Shown here in pieces: positions 10,457 to 19,800 of a stretch of 21,826 nt of DNA. The stretch spans positions 14,215-36,040 of the forward strand of contig JAKCWW010004601.1 of the NCBI GenBank assembly GCA_026260175.1. The letters run 5' to 3'. A program made the translations under genes and the position numbers. Below the pieces are notes generated by a model. That model made no database searches, was not told the origin of the DNA, and saw only the letters and a program-made list of their open reading frames with translations. Position 1 is the first letter of the stretch; each line of letters opens with the position of its first letter. Source of the DNA: Reticulitermes lucifugus (taxonomy: Eukaryota; Arthropoda; Insecta; Blattodea; Rhinotermitidae).

Positions 10457-10836
10457 TGAGGGTTATCCAGAAAGTAAAGATACAAAAGCAATAAAATTTT
10501 TTAAAAATATTAACAAAATCAAGTGAAAAAACTCTTAACACATACCTTTAGCTATTTCTCAACATAATCACCACCTTTGTCAAGGCATTTGTTTAGCCTG
10601 GGTACGAGTTTTTGTATTCCGATGTCACAGAACTCTGCCGCCTGTGCGCGCAACCACGTAGTGACTTCGCTTTTCACCTCTTCATCTTCGTGAAACTTCT
10701 GGCCGGCCAGATGTTTCTTTAAATGCAAAAACAAATGGAAATCGCTGGGAGCAAGGTCTGGGCTGTGAGCGGGATGGTCTGCGGTTTCCCTTCCCCTCCC
10801 ACCCGTGTTGTATCTTTACTTTCTGGATAACCCTCG
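10457..10836 (-). mobile_element. Internally deleted mariner with intact TIRs and TA duplication
   Basis: The left end (10457) reads tgagggttatccagaaagta. The reverse complement of the right end (from 10836) reads cgagggttatccagaaagta. Similarity continues through aagatacaa, giving near-perfect 28-bp terminal repeats. TA dinucleotides flank both ends (10455-10456 and 10837-10838), as expected for mariner insertion. Only 380 bp remain of the usual ~1.3 kb, and the interior holds just the transposase C-terminus, so it is a non-autonomous deletion derivative. Confidence 0.9.
10552..10785 (-). pseudogene. Mariner transposase C-terminal fragment (about 77 codons)
   Basis: An open frame on the minus strand runs from about 10785 to a TAA-type stop at 10552-10554. 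It contains HPAHSPDLAPSDFHLF, the block carrying the third catalytic Asp of mariner D34D transposases, then LKKHLAGQKFHEDEEV and a C-terminus ending NKCLDKGGDYVEK, typical of the mariner family (compare the transposase part of human SETMAR). The N-terminal HTH and first two catalytic Asp are deleted with the element's interior. The fragment itself has no stop, consistent with a fairly recent deletion. Confidence 0.85.
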
Positions 10837-10844
10837 TATAGCAA

Positions 10845-11130
10845 TGGTGCGAAGGTAAATGGATACAGAAAGTGCTGGCGATGCAAGATAACACCGTGTC
10901 CCACACCAGCCTTCAAACAACACAGACCTTGGCATTCTTCATGATCATTGTCCTACATTACCATATTCACCAGACTTCGCCCCATCTGATTATTCTGTAT
11001 GCCAATTGCCAAACAAGAACTTGCAGGACAATATATTTGAGTCAGTGCACATTATCCCAACATTGGTTTGCTGCGTCCATCAGAAAGGGACCAGTAAGAT
11101 GGCAACAGTGCATTGACCTCAGCAGCGATT
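10845..11130 (+). pseudogene. Second mariner-like transposase remnant, frameshifted
   Basis: The plus-strand translation begins near KWIQKVLAMQDNTVSHTS, where QDN is the second catalytic Asp block (canonical HDNARPHT). It continues LQTTQTLAFF, then shifts frame to PYSPDFAPSDY, the third Asp block. A later return to the first frame gives WFAASIRKGPVRWQQCIDL, the family C-terminus. At least two frameshifts make it dead. It abuts the 380-bp mariner at 10457-10836, which may have inserted into it. Confidence 0.7.
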
Positions 11131-11134
11131 AAGT

Positions 11135-11510
11135 AGTATGCTGAAGTGTGGATGTGCAATTATCATCGTCTCTCAGTCTATATTCCAGGTGACATTCGTA
11201 TTTAACGTGAATTAGACACGACTACTGTATTAGAAAGGTCAGCTATCAGTGACATTCTTCAACAAAGCAGACAGTATTTTATACTCTCCTACACACGGCG
11301 CACCACAACACGTTACAAGGACTAGATCCTTCTTGGATTGAAGAATCCACAAATAGGTCTTTATATGCACACAACTATCTACATACATCATAAACGATAT
11401 ATTAAATAACTTTTAACTACAGATATATCACTCATATAATATTTATACTTTTGTATCTATAGCTGCTATTCATGATGTTCTAACTTTACACTTGTATAAA
11501 TTCCTCTGTG
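11135..11510. other. No recognised gene
   Basis: AT-rich sequence between the mariner remnant and the hammerhead-like motif. It may belong to the repeat that carries that motif, but no boundaries are visible. Confidence 0.4.
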
Positions 11511-11515
11511 TCACA

Positions 11516-11559
11516 GTCTCCCTGAAGATGGCGAACATTCTCCAAAACACGTACGAGAG
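11516..11559 (+). other. Degenerate hammerhead-like motif
   Basis: CUGAAGA (11522-11528) fits the CUGANGA core. It is followed by GGCGA/UUCUCC pairing with one mismatch and a 4-base loop, then AAAA where GAAA is expected (G12 changed to A), then ACACGUA. UCUC (11517-11520) can pair with GAGA (11555-11558) as helix I after one C-C mismatch. It is probably inactive as seen. Confidence 0.3.
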
Positions 11560-11564
11560 CTTAT

Positions 11565-12840
11565 ACGTAAAGATTATTTTTAACGTATTTTACATACTGT
11601 ACGTGCATTTGGTGGTATAATATCAATTAGAATCTTAATGCATAGAATGAGTAATATCAAAATAGTTTTACAGATTTCAAAAAGGGACAAAAAAATCTCT
11701 GAACGACTCTTCTACCATCACTACAGACATGTAACAAGTGTTTTATTTTCTCTGTTATGAACAGATTAGTTCTGGTGACAAGGAATATCAAGCTGTCCTA
11801 TCAAGTGTGATCAAAATATGGAAACAAGATGTGCTGGGGAAAACCTAGTAATGTATTTTCCTTCAAATGCTTTCACCTATACAGTGAGGCTAGCAAGTAT
11901 AATAAATTAACAATTATACAACTGAATGATCCATTTATATGCATAATTTCCAGTAGTACTGACACCAGTTATGTTCTATTTGTTGAATAATAACCAGAGT
12001 GCCACAGCATTCACAGAATGCAGAAGAAACTGGAAATAACGTGTTGACAGGATTCCTAAAAATATTTGAAAATTATTTATCAAACTAAAGCAAAAGGAAC
12101 TCTGGAAAGACCTCTCAAATCATGGAAGGATTAACATCCACACACCCAATACCGGAATACATGATTCTGCACAAAGAATTGTTAAGTAATTTATGATTAT
12201 TTCTGTACATAGTGTCATCAAAACAGCCACAAACATTCACTATCACCATCAAACCTAGAGCTAAGTGCAGATTTGGCAAAGGCATAATGTTTTAAGTATA
12301 AAAATATTATATTGATAAAACTTTATTTTAAAGGTCTAGTACCACACAAAATTGAAGTAACCTAAACCAGCGGTACTGTGTTGCTCCCACGTCAGAATGT
12401 CATGCACCCATTTTATTTGTATAATTTATGGTAGGCTATTAAAAAAGAATGACATGTGCCTACGAAATTCCCAGAATGATTTTATCATGCAGCTTATTGT
12501 ATTACAACAGACTTAAACCAAGTCAAAATCATGTCCTTGCATGTTTTGACTTGAAATTGCAACACTAGCATCCTTTGTGTTAAATCCACAGCAGAAATAA
12601 GAGGTGTGTGTATGAATATCTCAAAAAAACGGTTACCAAAACTTACAGCTAAGAATTACCATTAAAGCATATGGCACAGAAGTAATAAGGAATCAAGTGT
12701 TTTAGAGTGGCATAGGCCTGAAGAGGATCAAGAATATGTGGAAGTTGTCCTCCAAAAATGCACAGATCTGATGAAAATGTCATAAAAATGTTCAGACAAA
12801 GCAAAACAGTCAATGAGGCTTATTATGTAGAAATTTTATG
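11565..12840. other. No recognised gene
   Basis: About 1.3 kb of AT-rich sequence. Part of its right end may be the lost upstream half of the mariner remnant at 12800-13110. Confidence 0.4.
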
Positions 12841-13110
12841 GCAAAAAAAACCTGTTGGTCTGGAACAACCCCCTTCCCCCCTTATTCATCAGATATGACT
12901 CCCAATGACTTTGGTTGTTTCCAAAATTAAAGTACACCTACAAGGAATGAAGATTTCAGGACATAAAACACATTCACAAAAATGCAACGGCAGCCCCTGA
13001 AGGTTACTCTGAAAGAGAAGTTCCATAAATGTTTCCAGCATTGCTGGGCTGAATGCATAGCTGCTCAGGGGTAATACCTTGAAGGTGACCCTTCCTAATA
13101 AGCTGTAAGT
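12800..13110 (+). pseudogene. Third mariner-like transposase remnant (C-terminal part)
   Basis: Plus-strand reading in shifting frames gives KQ.VNEAYYVEIL, then SSDMTPNDFGCFQ (canonical SPDLAPxDFWLF, the third catalytic Asp block), then LKEKFHKCFQHCWAECIAAQG, matching the C-terminal block of a mariner family distinct from the other two. Internal stops and frameshifts are present, and the QDN block is missing. It ends about 570 bases downstream of the EXOSC8 stop codon and is unrelated to that gene. Confidence 0.65.
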
Positions 13111-13114
13111 ATAG

Positions 13115-13605
13115 AGGAATGTTTGCAACAAAATCATTCTGGGAGATTAATAGTCACACCTCATACAAAGTTGTGGTAGTATTTTGAGACTTTAAATTCA
13201 TACTGTATCACAAAAATTAAAAAAATTGCTTATGAAGTTACTTCAGAACAGCCACAGATTTGACAGCATAAGCTAGATTGTCTTGAAAGAACTCATAAAC
13301 ATGCAGCAGACAGGAAGAAGAGGCAACAGGAGAAAAAGTGGAATTTACAAACAGCCAATGAAAGAATGTGGGAAATGATTAAAGAATTAAGAAGCAAAGG
13401 TACACATGGTAAGCAGCACTAGATAATTAAAAAGAAATATATTCTTATACAAAGGATTGTGGGGACATCAATGGGCCCACATTGTTTGGTTCATATACAA
13501 TGTAAAGAGACAAAAAAAGAGACACATTTTTAATGACACTGACAGAATTAAAAATCCACGCATCCGAAGTTCACCGACAGTGAGTTTTGATGACTGACAA
13601 AAATA
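13115..13605. other. Spacer downstream of EXOSC8, no gene seen
   Basis: Purine-rich around 13300-13400. No ORF with family resemblance; probably intergenic. Confidence 0.5.
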
Positions 13606-13608
13606 CAT

Positions 13609-13614
13609 TTTATT
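13609..13614 (-). promoter_or_regulatory. Likely polyadenylation signal of EXOSC8 (AATAAA)
   Basis: The minus strand reads AATAAA 64 bases past the EXOSC8 stop codon, a normal spacing for a short insect 3' UTR. Cleavage would fall near 13580-13600. Confidence 0.6.
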
Positions 13615-13677
13615 ACATTCTTCATTGTTCTATTACTTCATTCTGGTCTCTGTGGTAGTATCAGCTGTTACAAAAAT

Positions 13678-13894
13678 TCAGGTACAGCGAGATTTAAGAG
13701 CTGTATTGACAAGTTTGTTAATGTACTCTGCTCTATTCAAGGCTCCACTGATACACTCCTGTAACTGTGATTCTGTCAGGGGACTCCCTCCTGGCTTGTG
13801 GACAGAACACAACATATCTCCTTGAACAACAACAGTCACAACTCCACTTGATAAGCTTTCTTCTTCATTTGTTGGATCAGGTAAAAGAATTTCA
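13678..13894 (-). CDS. EXOSC8: EXOSC8 last coding exon
   Basis: Begins after a ttttttttcag acceptor in phase 2 (the T at 13894 completes GAT), followed by EILLPDPTNEEESLSSG, then HKPGGSPLTESQLQECI and a C-terminus ending ALKSRCT before TGA at 13680-13678. It is the RNase PH C-terminal subdomain; HKPGG is conserved in animal Rrp43. The length after HKPGG equals that of human EXOSC8. Confidence 0.95.
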
Positions 13895-16800
13895 CTGAAA
13901 AAAAAACAAAGTAATTAGGACTACATAATTATGAAAATAAAATTTCCTGTTAACTGGAAGGATTCTGCACTAAGAAAATGTTAAAAACTTAACGATTTCC
14001 TAGAGACAAAATTGTAAATAGAATCCTCACACCTTCACTCGTATCATATACCTATAAATTGTTGAACAGCATCTAGAAGTTCAAAACCAGTAACAAAACC
14101 CAACTACTGAACACTGCTTTTTGTGGGTCATTTTATGATGATGTCATCAACAAAAATGATATAGCGTCAAACTGTAGGATTACTGATGAAGTGGGAAGGA
14201 TCTGGAAGTGGTCGTGGCCTAGGCAAAGTGCTATCTTTGAATCCGCATGTAGTCACTGTGGAAAAGACAAAAAAAACCTCAGGCATTATATCTGATGACC
14301 TGACCAAGGTTCTAACCTGGCACCTTCTAAATATGAGTCTAGGCATCAGTATTATACCACTCCATTCAGGTTTGATTCCGAATGGGGTCACTGGGATTTT
14401 TCATTGACATAATCCTTCCGGCCACACTAGGGCCCTGGGGTCGACTCAACCTCTAACAGAAATGAGTATGTGGGATATCTCCTAAGGGGTAAAGGCAGCC
14501 AGTGCATAGGGCTTACAACCTTGCCACCTTCATGTGCTGATTAGAAATTCTGGGACCTCAACCTTCTGGATACCAAAGGGCCTGTCCAGGACTGTATAGA
14601 GATAGCTTTTATTCAGTACTAAACTTCCAACACTTCCACCCACCAGCCTGTTTCCCAGAAGTCCATTTTAATACTCATCCTCCACTTCTCTCTTGATCTT
14701 GCAAGTGGCAGCTTTCCAAGAGTGATTCCTCATAAAACTTGTAATACATTTTGTACTATGTCTGTCATAAATTTGATGTATTGTTTAATTATGTATTTGC
14801 TTTTTAGGAATGTTCACATCCCTGGAGAGTGCCTAATCAAACTGCACTGCCCATCTGTATACATGTAATAACTCTAGCATCACTGAAGATTTTAATGAAA
14901 TTCACTGTTAAGAATTTTACAAAAAAAAAATGGTCATTTCAGTTTTAATTTAGTTCATACAATTTTAAAACCACTTTATGCCAACACATACATACATACA
15001 TCTCTTCACATGTAAGAATTCATTTCCATGCTCTGCACAAAAGCACAATTCCCATAATTCGATTGTAGCACTGTTGCCTGGATGTCAGGACAGGAAGAAC
15101 TACCTGGAGCACCAGACTTCCATTTCTGGCGCACAAGCTATTGGGAATCATTGAAAAATGATGGTGAAAATGAGGTAAGAGATCATATTTAATTATTGAA
15201 CAAAAAAATAGGACACAGGGGTCTATTGTACATAACAAAGAATCTGTAACTGGCATCCCAGAACATGTTACACATTTGTTTACAATTCAAAAGATACAAA
15301 TTCTAATTGTGGAGGAGCAAATATGCCATAATTTCCTAACTTGTTATAGTATCAGGCCTACAAACAATTGAGAAGAAAGTGTAAAATAAGTGAACTCTAA
15401 AGCAATGCATCAGTTTATAACGCCCCAAAAACAATTTTCTGTGTGAGAAACATGTCATAGAATAAAATATTTAACATGTTTTGTCTGACATATTTCTCAT
15501 TTCCATGACAAATATGAAATTCAAATAGGTATTACTGCCCACACAGGAAATGTAAAGCTCTGTATCTTCACAGAATTTTGTTTTATGCACATGCAAACCA
15601 GTATACTGAACTACTTACTCATCAAAAATGGCATAAGTTGTGGCAACAGGTGTGTTATACACTTGAAGTTTATTTCTCTTCTCAGTAGAGACAACAGTGG
15701 CTTCTTTTTCGACATCATACGAAACATGAGGTAATTTAACTGATAAGTAAAGCAAGTATATTAGTACATGTGTCATAACTTCACACATACGCTGAGAATG
15801 TTTGAGAATAGTATGCTGGGCAAGATACGTGGGCCTAAGAGAGAGGAAGTAACAGGAGGCTGGAGAAAACTGCATAAATGAATTTCAAGTTATTCACCCC
15901 TCACCAAATATTATCAGGGTGATCATATGGAGGAGGGTGGCACATGTGGGAGAGAGAGAGAAATATACAGACAGTTTTGGTGAGGAAACCTGAAACAATG
16001 CATTTGGTAAACCTAGGCACAGATGGAATGATAACAGTCAAAAGGATCTTAAAGAGGATAGGGGAGGAGGACATGGATTGGATTCATCTGGCACAGGACA
16101 CAGACAAGTGGCAGACTCTTGTGGACAAAGTGATGGACCTTCAGGTGCCATAAAATGAGAGGAATTTCTTGACTACATGAGGAACTGTTAGCTTCTCAAG
16201 CTGGATTTCTGCTTACTTAGTTAGACAGTCAGTCACTCTCAGTTACACAGTTAGTTAATCAGTGATTTAGTTATTTAGTTGGTTGGTTGGTTGGTCAGTC
16301 AGTTGGTTGGTTAGTTAATTAGTTAGTTAGTCCGTCAGTCAGTCAGTTACTCTCAGTTGCACAGTTAGTTAATTACTCAATGAGTTAGTTATTTAGTTGG
16401 TTCGTTAGTTGTTTGTTCAGTCGATTGGTTGGTCAGTCAGTCAGTTCTACAGTCTAGGAATGCTCCAGCATTTCATCACCATCACTGATAATGTGCACAG
16501 GTAAGTGGCAGTTTAAGACTACTTTATCTCACAAATGAAACTCACTTCAATATACAATAACAATTGTTCTGTATACACTACCAATATCAGAGCACAAGAT
16601 GAAGCTGAAATATTCTTTACACCTGCAAAACTGTCCTATACATTAATAGCTATAATGGTTGAAAGTGTACTAAAAAAACAGATGTTAACGTGGAACAAAG
16701 TCCATGGATCCAAGTGTTCTCTGAATAATGTCTAAGGCATGCAGAAAGTATTTCTCTCCTTAATAAAGCATAATTACAAAACTAAATCCATGTTGCTGAA

Positions 16801-19800
16801 GGCACCAACAGTAAAGGTTCATCCAGTTTTTCAAAATGGTTTTTTACAACGAGAGTTGCAAAAATGCTTCTATTAGCTTCATCATGTCTCATCTGTCTCT
16901 ATGTTTATGTGTAACAACTGGTAAACAACAAATTATCATTAAATTTATATTGGGAAGTTCTACTAAAATTTGTCAAAACATTTCAGTTTGGTTTAAAACC
17001 ATATGACATTAACAGACACTTTATGTGAAGATCTACATCCTTGTGGCTGCACCTGAAGCGTAACTCACATCTAACTCACATCTAACTCACAGAGTACCAA
17101 GCCGAGCAAAACATTTCTTGAATAAATGTTACGTACAGAAAAATAAATTACACACGCTACGCTTAATGCACCTTTACAGACAATTAAAAGAGATTTTTAT
17201 GTTCTGTCATCACATAATTCAAACACCAATGGACTGATTTTGATCAATATTTATACTGGATGAGATCCTTGTCATTTGTTCCAATTGTTTTATGCTATTA
17301 ATATGACGGCATCAAAAGACACCATTCCCACATTGTAAACCTAGGTGCAATACTGCTAAACATGCCACAACTGCAAGATTTCAGGTTCTCACAGCAGCGT
17401 GATTGAGGAGTCAAGTGTTCTGGGATGTGGTGTTGAATCACTGGATGAGCGGTTCCAACCATTTTGAAGGATCCTTCACCTTCAAGTGGAAGGAGTTCCA
17501 CCCTTCAATATGACGGCACCACCATGATCCTTCAAAATGTCGGAAACCACTCACCGAACAACACAGCATCACATCCCAGGAGACTTGTATCATCATGCCA
17601 GGACTGTCATGTCATGTTATGTTATGTTATGTTATGTTATGCATAATATTAACAGTGTTTGAAAAATGTTAACAGTTCTTAATGAGAAGCATTTATGCCA
17701 CAAGCATAGTTTTAAGACAAAACTACTTTTCAGAAACTGCAAAACTATATTTCAGCACAAAGAATGGCTAATTTGCACTTCCCACTCTTGTTCATGTTTG
17801 AAGTGTAACCCATAATTCTGAAAGAGCCCACAAACAGTTAAGTGAGAGTCATTTTCTTATAAAATATACTTTTATCAATGTCTCTACGTGCTCCTCTTTT
17901 TAACACTTGTCTGCATCTATTTATTGAAAACATTCTGTGAACTACATTTACTTCTGTATTATGACACTGTCATTTATGATAGGCACCATCATTTTGGAGG
18001 AATGCCTCCATAAGCACAGTAGAACTAACTCTATCACCTACTGGGCTATGTAGTGTCATATACTGCCATGAACATATCAAAATTTCATATACCTTTATTT
18101 ATGCTCAAGGTTCACCCTGCTCTTGATACATACCAGTTCTCAGAGCTGTAACAAGTGCAATAACACATGCATCCAATAATGATCCATCATGGTCCAAACA
18201 AATTAAATCACAATGAAGAACCCACGCCAAATGTTCAGGTACTATACATAAATCCGTCAGATCCACACATCCAGAGTGAGTTAGTGTTTCAGCAATAAAG
18301 TTACTTGACACTTGTGCCTGATCACTTGGCGGACCAGGACGAAACTTGGGTGAACAAAGTGGTGGAAGTTCTACATTTGGTACAAGATATCCACGGTTTG
18401 GTTCTTCAGCTTTTGGTGCTGCTAATTCCTGTTCATATGAGAAAAAAATATTAATAATACAAAAATGTCCAAGCATGATAAATCAATGTAAGCATGTAAT
18501 GGAAAATACATTTTTCAGTTCCACTAATTTGTAAAAAAAGTCCTTATCAAATTAATATTGATATCGGCACAGCAAAGTTGTGAAAACAGTTATTAACTGA
18601 AGATTCAGACTTGTGTATTCAGGGTCCTTAATTTATCTGGCTCTTTGCCAACTAGCTTATCAAACAGAACTTGGCTGACTCAGCAAGCTGCCTCCACTCA
18701 CACTACTGTAGAGGTGTTATATCTGAAGTCTTTGGTCACAATGCGAAAACCATCTGAACATTGCATGTTTCTATGGAATACATATGCTAAACACAGATCG
18801 TATAAGAAATGTCATCATAAATTCAGATGAAAGGTTTATGCTGCACCTATTCTAACCATAAGAACAATTTACAGATAAGTGAAAAGGTTTCAGGCAGCAG
18901 GTTCGATTCTAGTCAGGAAGAGAACATGCAGAAGAGAGGTGCTGATGTTTATCAGATAAAGTAAGGAATTCTGTATATCTGTATATGGCAGGAAAGTGTT
19001 AAAGTATTAAGAAGATATACATACTAGGTCAATTAAACTTTTAAATGAATTAAAGTGAATGAAATTTAAGAAACAGATTATACACGTATAATATAACTAC
19101 TGTATATACAGTTCTATCACATTCTATCAAAAGAACTTGCAAGCTGTGTGTACAAGTTAGTGTCCTTAAGTATAAGGCAGGCCGGGACAGCTCAGTCAGT
19201 ATAGCGACTTGCTACAGGGTGGATGGTCCAGGGATCAAATTCGAGTGGGGGCGAGATTTTCCACACCCATCCAGACCAGCCCTGGGGCCCACTCAGCCTC
19301 CCATTCAATAGGTACCAGGTCTATTTTCCAGGGGTAAAATGGCCGGAGTGTGGCGTTGAACACCCACCCCCCTCTAGCACCGAGGTTAAAGAAAGAATAG
19401 AGCTATACCTCTACTCCACCACTGGGCCTTCATGGCCTGTTCTAGGGTGAACTTCACCTTAAGTAAATGACCTTCAAAATGAACCAAATTGAAGTAGAAT
19501 CATAAATTGCCCCTAACAAAATTTGGTGTAGATATACCATACCAATTCCAAATTTATAAAACCAACAACTTGCACATACAAATACAGCTACATGGCATCA
19601 ATCCACTCCTACATGTTTCAGTGGCTGACTGCCATCATCACGGAGCCACAAGAATATTTAAAACCTAGTAAATTATGATACAATTTGTAGTATTAAAATA
19701 CCTAGTACCATAACAAAATCTAGGTATTTTAACACTGCAAATTGTATCATAATTCAGTAGGTTTTTTTAAGTATTGGTGTGGCTCCGTGATGATGGCAGT

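Noticed and set aside
14167-14407. Overlapping mirrored ORFs of about 74 codons on both strands
   Set aside because: Intronic, no family resemblance, overlapping repeat-derived sequence.
18893-18915. B-box-like ggttcgattctag, possible tRNA or SINE
   Set aside because: No A box and no acceptor-stem pairing; too little for a call.
19223-19450. 75-codon plus-strand ORF
   Set aside because: It lies wholly within a SINE-B copy; open by chance.
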